In this document: positions 1-8,749 of the stretch, in pieces
Position numbering within the stretch: position 1 is the first letter of the stretch
How the letters are laid out: each line of letters starts with the position of its first letter
Assembly (NCBI GenBank): GCA_964540815.1
Contig: CAZIOH010000014.1
Location: 26,522-90,521, forward strand
Source: CAZIOH01 sp964540815
GTDB lineage: Bacteria > Myxococcota_A > Polyangia > Fen-1088
DNA: 64,000 nt
Direction of reading: 5' to 3'
Translations under genes and position numbers: made by a program
The notes under the pieces: generated by a model
Told to the model about the DNA's origin: nothing
Databases searched by the model: none
What the model saw: the letters and a program-made list of their open reading frames with translations, nothing else

Positions 1-114
1 CCCGGCGGTGGTGGGGGACCAGTTGACTGACCGGGGGGCCCGGTCGACCCGGCCCCGGCTCGGGCCCGGCCAGGCGCGACCCGATCACCTTCTTCCCAGC
101 CTCTGGAGGGCGGC

Positions 115-555
115 ATGCTGAGCAGCACGGTTCACGAGTACGAGATCCTCATCAAGGAGCACCACCTCGACAGCTTCGGGCACGTCAACAACGCGGTCTA
201 CCTCGAGCTCTTCGAGGAGGCGCGCTGGGATCTGATCACCAGGAACGGCTACGGCTATCAGGAGATCCACGCCACCCAGCTGGCGCCGGCGATTCTCGAG
301 GTGAGCCTGAGCTTCAAGCGTGAGCTGCGAAACCGCCAGCAGGCCCGGATCCGCAGCTGGATGGAATCCCACCAGCAGCGCATCGGGCGGATGGTGCAGG
401 TCATCGTGGACGACGCCGACAAGGTCTACTGCGAGGCCAGGTTCGCCTTCGGGCTGATGGACCTGAGGGCGCGCAAGCTGGTCGCGCCGACGCCGGCGTG
501 GTGGCGGGCCATGGGCCTGCCCGATCCGCCACCTCCCGGCGGCGAGCCCATCTGA
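115..555 (+). CDS. Acyl-CoA thioesterase, hotdog fold (YbgC/4HBT family)
   Basis: A 146-residue protein of the 4-hydroxybenzoyl-CoA thioesterase/YbgC hotdog family, which hydrolyses acyl-CoA thioesters in the cytoplasm. Residues 19-29 carry the family signature D-x-x-G-H-V-N-N-x-x-Y, with Asp19 as the expected catalytic acid. Length is normal for a single hotdog domain (130-150). The ATG is preceded by a good Shine-Dalgarno (GGAGG about 6-10 bases upstream). The next gene lies on the opposite strand and converges with it, so this looks monocistronic within the window. The physiological acyl substrate cannot be told from sequence. Confidence 0.85.
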   Translation: MLSSTVHEYEILIKEHHLDSFGHVNNAVYLELFEEARWDLITRNGYGYQEIHATQLAPAILEVSLSFKRELRNRQQARIRSWMESHQQRIGRMVQVIVDDADKVYCEARFAFGLMDLRARKLVAPTPAWWRAMGLPDPPPPGGEPI

Positions 556-612
556 GCGCGCCGGTGCAGGCCGGGACGGCCCCCGGGCTCGGCGGCGCGG
601 AGCGCATTCGCT

Positions 613-2709
613 TCAGAAGATCTGCTGAAAGCCCGCGGTGATCCGGCCTGGCCAGCCCGGATCGGTGTACGGCGTGCGGTGGGAGGCGAAGGCCCAGTCG
701 ACCCGCACGACCGACGAGTTGAACTGCGGGATCAGCCAGCGCAGGCCGGCTCCGAGGTCGTGATGGGCGACCAGGTCCGCGAGGCTCGGTGCCGCGTCCC
801 CCACGTCGTAGAACAGCAAGACGCCCAGCCGCTGGGAGAGGAGCGCGAGCGGCACGGAGCGCAGCTCGAGGTGGCCGACGGCGTCGGTGCTGCCCTGGAA
901 CTCACCTATCGCATAGCCGCGCAGACCGCTGCTGCCCCCCACCGCGTAGCGGGTGTGAAAGGTGTCGGCGCGGACCGCATCCCCCCCGGCGGAGAGCACC
1001 AGCCGCACGAGGTGACCGAGGATGGGGGAGGCTGCGTAGATTCCGGCGGAGAGGTTCTGGTCGATGAGCTTCCCGGTGTCGTCGCGGCGGCGGGCCGAGG
1101 CGCTGACCTGGGCCGAGGCGTAGCCACCGGCGCCGATCGGGACCACCCAGCCTGCGCTCGCGCCGAGGACGAGGGCCCGGAAATCCGCGCCGAGCGCCGG
1201 GAGCCCGTAGGCCAGTCGCACGCTGAAGGATGGCCCGAGGCGGCGGTTCTCGCGGAGATCGAAGGTGTCGAGATCGCGGTACGCGGCGAAGCGTGCGGTG
1301 AAGACGTCGTAGGAGACGTAGGGCTCGGAGCGGCGCTCGGAGACCGGGGCGAACTGGTCGAGGAAGGGCTCGGCCGCCGCCGGATCGGAGAAATCCGAAA
1401 GGACCGACGAGCGGCGATCGTCGAAGCGATAGCCGACGGTGACGCGCTGGACCACCGACAGCCCGTGGGAGCGGACGGCGTTGGCATCGACGGTGAGGAC
1501 CTTGCGCCGGTAGATGGCTGGAGTCGGCTCGGTGGCTCCGGTCGGCAAGAGAACGGGGAGCAGCGTGAGCGAGTTGCCGCGAAAGGTCCGGCTGACGGCG
1601 TCCTGGTGAATGACGTCGACCCCAGCGCCCCAGGGGCGGCCGAGCGCGTAGAGGGGATAGTGAAGGGAGAAGGTCTCGCTGTCTCCCTCGTAGCTGGAGG
1701 AGTCGCGCGCGTACCAGGCCAGGGCCGACAGGTAGAGCGTCAGGCGGCTCCCGAGGATGTTGGGATCGAAGTAGGTCGGGCCAAAGCCCATGCGGCCCTG
1801 GTCGAGCAGGAATCCGGCGGCGAAGTACTTTCGCCAGCCAAGGAGGTTGTTCTCGGAGATTGAGGTCGACAGGAAGGAGAGCGTGTTCTGCTGGAACTCG
1901 AAGTCGGTGTTGAACCTGAGGCTCCAGACGTCGCGGGTGACGGCCAGGAGATCCACGGTGCCGGGGCGGGGGGAGACCACGGGCACGATGGCGACCACGC
2001 TGGAGATCTCGGGGGGAAGGAAGGTGCTGCCGGCCACGTTGACGCCGGCCGGAGATTGCAGGTTGCGGAGACTCTCCTCGACGAGGGCCGAGTCGTAGGG
2101 CTCTCCCGCCTGGAGGAGGAGCTCGCGTCGAAGCACGTCGGGGCGGGTGGTGCGATGGAAGTGGTTGAACCACTGGAACCACCAGTCACGCCGCGAGAAG
2201 ACCTCCTGGTTCACGGCGTGAATCACACCGACGGTCTTGCCCTCGGGATGCGGTTCGCGGACGAGACCGAGGTCCCGCATGGCGTCGTCGACCGACTCCT
2301 GCTCGAGGCGCCCAAGCGCCGACGAGGGTGGTGGGGAGGGCGACGGCGACGGCGACGGCTCGAGTGTGGGAGAAGGAGAGGGAGGCGGCGCCGGCGACGG
2401 CGCTGGACTGGACCCGGGGATGGTCGCCGAGGGTTCACCGCGCGCGGCGGGCTCCGCAACGTTGGCTGACGCGGCCATGGCCGGTCCGCGGCCACTTGCG
2501 GCGACCATGGCGATCGTGGACGCGAGCCCGGCGAGTGCGAGCGGAAGGACTTTCCGTCGCGTCCGTTCCGGCCCCCCTCGACTGGCCGCAAGGGGAACAG
2601 TCCCCCGCGGGGCGGCTGGGTGGCGCCCGGGGCCCATTCCTGCCGGGCGCGCGCGGGGACGCCGCCCGCCCGGCCGGAAAGCGCAGGCGGCCCGCGGCGC
2701 GAAGAGCAT
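613..2709 (-). CDS. Omp85/BamA-like outer-membrane beta-barrel protein
   Basis: Roughly 700 residues. A hydrophobic, signal-peptide-like stretch (KVLPLALAGLASTIAMVAAS) is followed by a Pro/Ser-rich linker, then one POTRA-like segment (RRELLLQAGEPYDSALVEES) and a long C-terminal region of alternating beta strands. The protein ends in ...GFQQIF; a C-terminal phenylalanine is typical of outer-membrane barrels recognised by the BAM complex. The motif GLRGYAIGEFQG resembles the conserved RGY/F loop of Omp85 proteins. With a single POTRA it is more likely a specialised Omp85/D15 or two-partner-secretion-type protein than the housekeeping BamA. The start is uncertain: the frame is open up to 2817, ATG at 2709 has a weak GAGAG site, and ATG at 2637 gives a shorter pre-signal region. 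Confidence 0.75.
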   Translation of the reverse strand: MLFAPRAACAFRPGGRRPRARPAGMGPGRHPAAPRGTVPLAASRGGPERTRRKVLPLALAGLASTIAMVAASGRGPAMAASANVAEPAARGEPSATIPGSSPAPSPAPPPSPSPTLEPSPSPSPSPPPSSALGRLEQESVDDAMRDLGLVREPHPEGKTVGVIHAVNQEVFSRRDWWFQWFNHFHRTTRPDVLRRELLLQAGEPYDSALVEESLRNLQSPAGVNVAGSTFLPPEISSVVAIVPVVSPRPGTVDLLAVTRDVWSLRFNTDFEFQQNTLSFLSTSISENNLLGWRKYFAAGFLLDQGRMGFGPTYFDPNILGSRLTLYLSALAWYARDSSSYEGDSETFSLHYPLYALGRPWGAGVDVIHQDAVSRTFRGNSLTLLPVLLPTGATEPTPAIYRRKVLTVDANAVRSHGLSVVQRVTVGYRFDDRRSSVLSDFSDPAAAEPFLDQFAPVSERRSEPYVSYDVFTARFAAYRDLDTFDLRENRRLGPSFSVRLAYGLPALGADFRALVLGASAGWVVPIGAGGYASAQVSASARRRDDTGKLIDQNLSAGIYAASPILGHLVRLVLSAGGDAVRADTFHTRYAVGGSSGLRGYAIGEFQGSTDAVGHLELRSVPLALLSQRLGVLLFYDVGDAAPSLADLVAHHDLGAGLRWLIPQFNSSVVRVDWAFASHRTPYTDPGWPGRITAGFQQIF

Positions 2710-2819
2710 CCGATGGCTCTCGGTCTTGCGTTGGTCTCGCGAAACGCAGGCGATTCTGCCTGGAACCCGTCCACGCGCAAGGACCCGCTCCCGCCACTCC
2801 GCTCCGAGGGTCCGCACCC

Positions 2820-3125
2820 AGCAGGGGTGCCGGAGTCAGCAGGGGTGCCAGACACCCACTCGGGAAACCCCGTTGCTCAGGGACCCCGGTGCTGCCGGGA
2901 ACCCCGGTGCCGGGGACCCCGGTGCTGCCGGGGACCCCGGTGCCAGACACCCGTTGGGGGGGGGCCACCCATTGGGGGGTGCCAGACACCTGGGGGACAC
3001 CGATGATGGGGGACCCCGGTGCGGGGACCCCGGTGCCAGACACCCAATGGGGGTGCAGACACCCAATGGGGGTGCAGACACCACGTTGGGGGGTGCCAGA
3101 CACCCATTGGGGGGACACCCATTGG
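2820..3125. repeat. Repeat cluster A: dispersed 13-bp palindromic element (intergenic)
   Basis: The divergent intergenic region between the Omp85-like gene and the next lipoprotein (about 600 bases) holds five exact copies of GGTGCCAGACACC at 2844, 2939, 2978, 3032 and 3092, plus shortened forms (GGTGCAGACACC) near 3053 and 3071. Between copies are short tandem blocks of CCCCGGTGCTGCCGG and CCATTGGGGG type. The 13-mer is an imperfect dyad (GGTG...CACC). The same unit recurs at 8.05, 13.0, 16.9-17.2 and 41.8-42.1 kb. No gene is supported here; reading frames on both strands are artefacts of the stop-free repeat. Confidence 0.85.
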
Positions 3126-3312
3126 GGGACCCCGAGGGGGGAGCCCCCGCTGGAACGCCGGATCCATTTGTGATACTTGTCACTCCTAACGTTGATGGCG
3201 TCGGGGCAATTGACGCTTGACGATGAGCGCGCGTCGTGAGGGAATCCCGAGCTACCTGCAGGGTAGTCCCTACGGGTTTGGTCTTGATTCTTTCTGGCGG
3301 GGGTTTCGTTCA

Positions 3313-5100
3313 ATGAGAATTGCGTCTTGGAGGGGCTTCGTCCCAACAGCGGTCTTCGGCTTGCTGGTCGTGGGCTGCAGCAGCAGTGGGAGCACGCCGG
3401 CCGGCAGCGGAGGAGCGGGCGGACAAGACGCCGGTGGGCAGCCGGACGTACACCAGGCCGACGCACAAACCGGTGGTACTGGCGGAGCGCCCATCGCCAC
3501 GGGCGGGGCAGGCGGTACCCCATCCGGTACCGGCGGCGGCGCGGTGGGCACCGGCGGCGGGGCCGGAGTTGCGCCGCCTGCCTTCACGCTGGCTCAGCTG
3601 TGCGGTTCGGCGACTGGCGCCGGCGGTGCGGGAGGAGGAGCCTCCCTGGCGACGTCGTTGACCTATACCAACCAGACCTATCTCGGTGATCCGCGCGTAT
3701 CGCCGAGCGAGGCCCTCTTCAGCTACATCAACAGCACCGACGATCCCACCAAGCAGGTCTTGCGCCTGCACAATGGCGGGACCGCGTCGGTCATGATCAA
3801 GGGCCTGCACGTCGTGGACAACGTCTCCCCCCCCAGCACGAGTCCCCCCGCGACCCCGGGTCCGAGAGGCGGGACGCTCTTTCCGCCAACCTACGCCCAG
3901 ATCAGCTTGCCGGCCGCCTTCGCGGTTTCATTGCCGCCGGGCTCGTCCACCTTCCCGATGACCCTTGCCCCCAACGCCGACCTCGACGTGACGGTCCAGT
4001 TTCTCTCCACCAAGACGAACCCCCCGGACCGAAACTTCAACATCGGCGGTCAGCCGGTGAGCGCGGTCCTTGTGGCGGACAGCGACGGAGGCTGTGCCCC
4101 CGCCGGGCTCTATGCGGTCTCTCTTTGGAACAACAGCGAGACGCTGATGGATCCAACCGCGAACAACCTGCCGTCCACCAACTGGGCCCGCTACGAGCCC
4201 ACGTTTGGCCAGGTCGTGGCCACCCTTGGCTACAAGGTGAACCTCGGCTCCGTCTTCATCCAGTTGCTCAACACGAATGACATGTCTCTGCCGAGCCCCG
4301 GATTGATCACCGAGGAAGTGCAGACGCACGCATTCGTGAAGGCGGACCCGACCCAAGCCGTTCAGCTTCTCGCCGTGGGCCGGTTCGCGCCTCCCACCGA
4401 CATTCCTTTTGGTTGGTATCCCATCGGATCGCTCACCGGGAAGCCCGTCAGTGGTGGCGCGGGGGGCGGGGGCGGCGCTGGCGGCAGCTCGGGAGCGGGC
4501 GGAACGGCTGGCGCGCCTCCTTCCGGCGGCGCGTCCGGCTCCGCCGGCGGTGGCGGCGGAGCCGGAGGTCGAGGAGGTGCGGGTGGAGGCCCGGTGGCTC
4601 CGCCCCCAACGCCGCCGGTCGTGACCGACGCACAACCCCAGGCCTTCCCTGCGACCTCGACCCAGGCGGACACGCAGCCCGCGCCCCTGCGGGTCGTCGC
4701 AACGATGTTGTCGAGCCCCAGGGGCGTGGACTGGAACACCTCGAACTACAGCGAGATGATCCTTCCCCCGCTGAAGGCCGGCAGCAACGGAACGACCTTC
4801 GAGCCCGGCTCGACGCCCTTTGGAATCTGGACCTTCACGAACCAGAGGACCACCGGCAATCCCTCGTCGGCCGGCGTTCCCGCCCCGAATGTCGCAAACG
4901 GCGACTACAACTACAGCGAAGACTCCCTCAACATCATCGGAACCTCGGCGCCCCCGATTCACAGACTTCGCGTCTATCCACTGAAGGACCGTGCCGGCGT
5001 CCTGGTCCCGAACAGCTACCTCCTCGGCTGGGAGGAGGCCTCGAACGGTGACTACCAGGACTTCGTCTTCGTCTTGAAGAACGCCAAGCCGGCGCCCTGA
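3313..5100 (+). CDS. Large glycine-rich lipoprotein of unknown function
   Basis: About 595 residues from this ATG. The N-terminus is a lipoprotein signal (MRIASWRG... FGLLVVGC) with the acylated Cys at residue 22. A stalk rich in GTGG, GAGG and TGGA repeats follows. The folded region has two parts separated by a second Gly/Ala-rich linker (about 4455-4610). The first contains beta-rich sequence (VLRLHNGGTASVMIKGLHVV, LDVTVQFLSTKTNP) resembling Ig/ASPM-type cell-surface domains, an inference only. I chose 3313 over the open upstream ATGs because it places the hydrophobic segment directly at the N-terminus. Such stalked lipoproteins are common in myxobacteria and at least five more occur in this window. 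Function unknown. Confidence 0.75.
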   Translation: MRIASWRGFVPTAVFGLLVVGCSSSGSTPAGSGGAGGQDAGGQPDVHQADAQTGGTGGAPIATGGAGGTPSGTGGGAVGTGGGAGVAPPAFTLAQLCGSATGAGGAGGGASLATSLTYTNQTYLGDPRVSPSEALFSYINSTDDPTKQVLRLHNGGTASVMIKGLHVVDNVSPPSTSPPATPGPRGGTLFPPTYAQISLPAAFAVSLPPGSSTFPMTLAPNADLDVTVQFLSTKTNPPDRNFNIGGQPVSAVLVADSDGGCAPAGLYAVSLWNNSETLMDPTANNLPSTNWARYEPTFGQVVATLGYKVNLGSVFIQLLNTNDMSLPSPGLITEEVQTHAFVKADPTQAVQLLAVGRFAPPTDIPFGWYPIGSLTGKPVSGGAGGGGGAGGSSGAGGTAGAPPSGGASGSAGGGGGAGGRGGAGGGPVAPPPTPPVVTDAQPQAFPATSTQADTQPAPLRVVATMLSSPRGVDWNTSNYSEMILPPLKAGSNGTTFEPGSTPFGIWTFTNQRTTGNPSSAGVPAPNVANGDYNYSEDSLNIIGTSAPPIHRLRVYPLKDRAGVLVPNSYLLGWEEASNGDYQDFVFVLKNAKPAP

Positions 5101-5128
5101 GGTCGGCCCGGCGCCCGCCGGTTCGGCC
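5101..5128. terminator. Possible hairpin between convergent genes
   Basis: Directly after the stop of the upstream lipoprotein, GGTCGGCCCGGC pairs imperfectly with GCCGGTTCGGCC across a 4-base loop (two mismatches). It sits between two convergent genes and has no T-run, so it is only a weak candidate for a bidirectional terminator. Confidence 0.25.
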
Positions 5129-5134
5129 CTCCTG

Positions 5135-5809
5135 TCACATGCAGGTGCCGACCCCCGGGTAGCTCGGCAGCGGGACGCAGAGGCTGGCGGCCAGGTCGAC
5201 ACACCCCGCTGCCGAGCTCGCGACCGGGGCGCCACCGGTTCCATCCATGTCGGTGCGACAGAGCCCGAGGCAGATCTTCCCGTTGCCTTTGAGATCGATG
5301 CAGACCTCGCCCGCGCTGCAGTCGTTCTGAAACTGGCACGGGAAGCGGCTGCCGCCGCCAAATCCGGGAGTGGCCGGGCGGCAGGTCGCGCCTCCCGACA
5401 TGGCCTCGTCCGGGTAACATCCTTGATTCACCGGACAACTGGCCCCGTCGAGGAGGCCACACTCCGCGCTTCCCGTGCCGGCTTCCGAGTCGATGGCGGG
5501 CCCCGGTCCGTCGGCGACGTCCGTGCCGCTGTCGGTCGGACTGGTCCGGCCTGAGTCCTTGTCCGCGCCGGCGGCGTCACCGACCGCTGGGTTTCCCCAC
5601 AACCAGGCATCCACGATGACCCGGGCGGGCAGTCCATCTCCGCCGGCGAGGTCGGCGTCGACGACGTTTTCCAGTCGCGCCGGCGAGACGCGACATCCCG
5701 GCGCCTCGATGCAGCACAAGATCGCCGCGGCGCCTCCGACAGCCAAGATCCCACGAAGCAGGAGGCGTCGTGCGGGACCTTGAGGTGAACGGCAGAGCGG
5801 CAACGCCAA
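5135..5809 (-). CDS. Secreted cysteine-rich protein, unknown function
   Basis: A 224-residue protein with an N-terminal membrane/signal segment (RRLLLRGILAVGGAAAILCCIEAPGC). An Asp/Gly/Ser-rich linker follows, then a Cys-rich C-terminal half (roughly residues 110-224, about a dozen cysteines) with spacing such as CQFQNDCSAGEVCID and CLGLC. This resembles the small disulphide-rich domains seen in many secreted myxobacterial proteins. The signal region has several Cys that could be lipidated. It converges with the gene ending at 5100. No enzymatic motif is visible. Confidence 0.65.
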   Translation of the reverse strand: MALPLCRSPQGPARRLLLRGILAVGGAAAILCCIEAPGCRVSPARLENVVDADLAGGDGLPARVIVDAWLWGNPAVGDAAGADKDSGRTSPTDSGTDVADGPGPAIDSEAGTGSAECGLLDGASCPVNQGCYPDEAMSGGATCRPATPGFGGGSRFPCQFQNDCSAGEVCIDLKGNGKICLGLCRTDMDGTGGAPVASSAAGCVDLAASLCVPLPSYPGVGTCM

Positions 5810-5922
5810 CGGATACTATCAGCCACGCCCGTCCCGGATCAGATGGAGATGCGCCGTCCCCCCGGGTAGGATGAGGCCTGGTTCCCCCCAGAACCGGGCT
5901 TGCCCAGCGATTGAGAGGTCCC

Positions 5923-6981
5923 ATGCGCCCCAAAGTTGCAGTCCGGTCAGCGGTATCGGTGTCATACGCAGTCGCGCTGGCGTTTGCTGGAGCATGCGGT
6001 GGAGGCGGCGGCTCCACGCCGACCCCCACGCCAGCCGTGACCACAGACGCGGGCGTCGTCAACCCGGTCAGTCCAGGCGGAGGGCAACAAGCGTCGAGCG
6101 GAGGCGCCACGGGCGCCACGGGGACCTTCGGCACGGGCGGCTCGGTGTTTCCGCCTCCTTCGGCCGCCGGGACGGGAGGCACAGGCGGGGCGATGCCGCC
6201 ACCATCGAGCGGCGGGGCCTCAGGCTCGGGTTCCGGCTCGGGTGGATCATCGACCGCGAAGGATGCCGGAATCCCTTCCCCCGGGGGGAACACCGGGGCT
6301 GCAGCGGGATCTCCTGGGGCAAGCTCGGGGGGATCTCCTGGGACAGCAGGTCCTGGGGGAGGTCCGGGCGGAGCCACCGGCGCCGCTGGAGCGACCGGCG
6401 CCGCACCGCCTCCCTCGTCGACGTTTGCCTGCACCCTGATGATCGGGATCCTGGCGACCGAGGAGTGGTACGACGCCGGGTTCGAGACCATGGTGGACAA
6501 CTCCAAGTGGGAGCTCATCTACGTGCACAGCGGCTTCGTCGAGCTGTGGGCCAACCCGCAGGATCCCGTGTGGTCGACCGCCACGATGTCCCCTTGCGCG
6601 CAGAACCCGACCAAGCCCGATCGGGTGATCTTCGTGGCTCTGAACTTCGACTTCACCACGCTCGCCGAGTGGCTGCCTCCCGTGACCGCGAGCGTGAAGA
6701 ACCTCATCGCCAAGTACCCGAGCGCCAAGCGCATCGAGCTCATGTCCTTCATCCGCGCGCCGGGAGACAACCCGTGTTCCCAGGCACCGGCCAAACGCTC
6801 CACCGTCACACCGGCGCAGGACGACGCGATGGCGATGGTCGCCGCGGCCAACCCGGGGCTCGTGTTCGTGGCGCCCAAGTTCGAAGCCAAGACCTGCGGC
6901 GAGTTCAGCTCGAACCCGCCGCACCCGAGTCCGACGGGCGCGACGGCGTGGGCCAAGATGATGGCCGACTACTACAAGTGA
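5923..6981 (+). CDS. Stalked lipoprotein with SGNH/GDSL-like C-terminal domain (tentative)
   Basis: 352 residues from ATG 5923; a TTG at 5911 is also open. The N-terminal export signal ends at AFAGAC (Cys25). A low-complexity Gly/Ser/Thr/Pro stalk runs to about residue 165. The C-terminal 185 residues form a globular domain beginning FACTLMIGILATEEWYDAGF and ending HPSPTGATAWAKMMADYYK. The terminal HPSPTGATAWA block resembles the D-x-x-H block of SGNH hydrolases, but no N-terminal GDS motif is present, so hydrolase activity is not asserted. Four Cys in the domain suggest disulphides outside the cytoplasm. Confidence 0.65.
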   Translation: MRPKVAVRSAVSVSYAVALAFAGACGGGGGSTPTPTPAVTTDAGVVNPVSPGGGQQASSGGATGATGTFGTGGSVFPPPSAAGTGGTGGAMPPPSSGGASGSGSGSGGSSTAKDAGIPSPGGNTGAAAGSPGASSGGSPGTAGPGGGPGGATGAAGATGAAPPPSSTFACTLMIGILATEEWYDAGFETMVDNSKWELIYVHSGFVELWANPQDPVWSTATMSPCAQNPTKPDRVIFVALNFDFTTLAEWLPPVTASVKNLIAKYPSAKRIELMSFIRAPGDNPCSQAPAKRSTVTPAQDDAMAMVAAANPGLVFVAPKFEAKTCGEFSSNPPHPSPTGATAWAKMMADYYK

Positions 6982-7012
6982 CCGCCCTGCGGGGAGCACC
7001 GGACTCGCTTCT

Positions 7013-8743
7013 TCAATCGGCAGGTGTGGATGGCGTGGTTGGCGTGGTTGGCGCGCCGGTGACCTTCGCGGCCGGATTGGCCTGGGAGGTCCGAGGCTGG
7101 CGGCGGACGTGAAATCCGCGCCAGACGAGCGCGATGCCCTGCCACAATCCGATGAGCGCCAGGGGAAGCGCGATGACGCGCGGCCAGACCATCGCCAGGG
7201 CCGCCACGGCCGCCATCAGGACGCCACTCGTCGTGAGCAGCCTCCCCTCGGCGGGCCCCAGCATGCGATGGTTCGTCATCGCCGCCCCCACCGAGTTCGC
7301 CACGCGGATCGCGCCGGCCGCCGCCGCGGACCCCTTGCGTCCGCTGCCGCCGAAGGCGCGTCGACGACGCTGCCGTCCATGGCGGTCGCGGGTGACCCCT
7401 CCTGCCCCAGCACGAGCGGAGGGAGCCTGCCTCACCCTGACGACCCTGTCGCGCGACAGCAATATCTCCGTCGCGTTTGCCAGGTCGCGCTCGTACATCC
7501 CCTCCATGGTGCGCGCGACGCCCTCGTCATCGATGGCCACGTCGAGCTCGTAGTTGCTGAGGAAGCTGGCCACGTTCAGGTTGGATGAACCAATGCGGCT
7601 CCATCGTCCGTCGACCACCGCGGTCTTGGCATGCAGCATGGAGCCGTTCCACTCGAAGATCCGGACCCCCGCCTCGAGAAGTGGACGAAAACCGCCACGA
7701 GACAGGGGGCGCAGAAACGGGAGGTCGGTGCTCCGGGGGATGAGCAACCGAACATCGACGCCATCCCGAGCGGCGGCGCGGAGAGCCTGCACATAGGGCG
7801 AGACACCGACAAAATAGGCATCGGTCAACCAAAGAGAGCGACGGGCGATCGCCGCGATGAGCTGGTCCATCCGGAAGAGTCCCGCCGTGCTCGGCGCACC
7901 CGCCACGATTCTGAGGGCCACGCCCCCCGCCCCTTCGTCTTCCACCGACCCTCGTTCGTGACCTCGTCCCCGTGACGTTCCAGCATCTCCGGGCGTGCTC
8001 CCGGGGACGTGGGTGCTTCCGGGGGTGGCACACACCCAGTTGCTTGCGAGGGTGCCAGACACCGATCCGCTACTTTCGGGGGCCATTTCCAGGGTGCCAG
8101 ACACCGACGGGCTGCTTTCACTGCCGGTGAAGAGGGGGGGGCCCATCGTCTCCCAGACCTGGGCAAACGCCGACGTGACGTCGGCGACCGCTGGGCCAAT
8201 GATCTCGACGCCGGTGTCTCTCCACGGCGGAACGCCTCGGGATGGGTCTCCTTTCCACCGCTGACTGATGCAAAGGCCGGTGACGAACGCGACTTCCCCA
8301 TCGACCACGATACTCTTGCGGTGATCCCGGCTGATCCATCCAAAAGGACTGTCGAGACGCGGCGGGTTGAAACAGCGAACCTCGACGCCGCTGTGCGCCA
8401 GCTTCCGCCAAAACCCGCGGGATGACCCCGTGCGCGTGCCCATCCAGTCCCGGATCAGGTGAACCCTCACGCCTGCTTGCGCCCGCTCCCGGAGCACCTC
8501 CGCGAAGGCAACTCCGACGTCGTCCTCCTCGAAGATGTAGTTCTCGAGACTTATCCAGCGCCGCGCGCCCCGCAGCGCCTGCAGCCAGACCGGATAGTTG
8601 CCGTCGGCATCCTCCAAGACCCTGACCCGATTCCCCACGATGAGGGGCGCACCGCTCGTCCGCGAGAAGGCGCGTTCCGCGAGCGCGCGCACCGAACGCA
8701 GAGCCTGGGGGTCCGAAATCTGCGGAGCTGGAATTCTTCCCAT
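7013..8743 (-). CDS. Cardiolipin synthase-like phospholipase D family protein
   Basis: 576 residues with two HKD catalytic motifs: HRKSIVVD (H141, K143, D148) and HAKTAVVD (H371, K373, D378). This is the arrangement of bacterial cardiolipin synthases, which transfer phosphatidyl groups between phosphatidylglycerol molecules. Unusually, the transmembrane segments are C-terminal (about residues 505-560, LLTTSGVLMAAVAALAMVW...) rather than N-terminal. Residues about 207-270 between the two HKD halves are a low-complexity insert carrying two copies of the dispersed 13-bp repeat, read as VSGT. The gene starts 6 bases after the stop of the upstream MFS gene, so the two are probably co-transcribed. 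Confidence 0.85.
   Translation of the reverse strand: MGRIPAPQISDPQALRSVRALAERAFSRTSGAPLIVGNRVRVLEDADGNYPVWLQALRGARRWISLENYIFEEDDVGVAFAEVLRERAQAGVRVHLIRDWMGTRTGSSRGFWRKLAHSGVEVRCFNPPRLDSPFGWISRDHRKSIVVDGEVAFVTGLCISQRWKGDPSRGVPPWRDTGVEIIGPAVADVTSAFAQVWETMGPPLFTGSESSPSVSGTLEMAPESSGSVSGTLASNWVCATPGSTHVPGSTPGDAGTSRGRGHERGSVEDEGAGGVALRIVAGAPSTAGLFRMDQLIAAIARRSLWLTDAYFVGVSPYVQALRAAARDGVDVRLLIPRSTDLPFLRPLSRGGFRPLLEAGVRIFEWNGSMLHAKTAVVDGRWSRIGSSNLNVASFLSNYELDVAIDDEGVARTMEGMYERDLANATEILLSRDRVVRVRQAPSARAGAGGVTRDRHGRQRRRRAFGGSGRKGSAAAAGAIRVANSVGAAMTNHRMLGPAEGRLLTTSGVLMAAVAALAMVWPRVIALPLALIGLWQGIALVWRGFHVRRQPRTSQANPAAKVTGAPTTPTTPSTPAD
8026..8106. repeat. Repeat cluster B: 13-bp element inside the PLD gene
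   Basis: Two exact copies of GGTGCCAGACACC at 8051-8063 and 8093-8105. On the coding (minus) strand they read GTG TCT GGC ACC = VSGT, twice, in frame, in the linker between the two HKD domains of the cardiolipin synthase-like protein. The surrounding sequence (HVPGSTPGDAG and similar) is low complexity, consistent with an inserted or expanded segment. Confidence 0.8.
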
Positions 8744-8749
8744 TCTGCG

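Noticed and set aside
2820..3125. A CRISPR array in the repeat-rich intergenic region (and likewise at 41.8-42.1 kb)
   Set aside because: Repeats are only 13 bp, unevenly spaced, without unique 30-bp spacers and without cas genes; some lie inside coding sequence.
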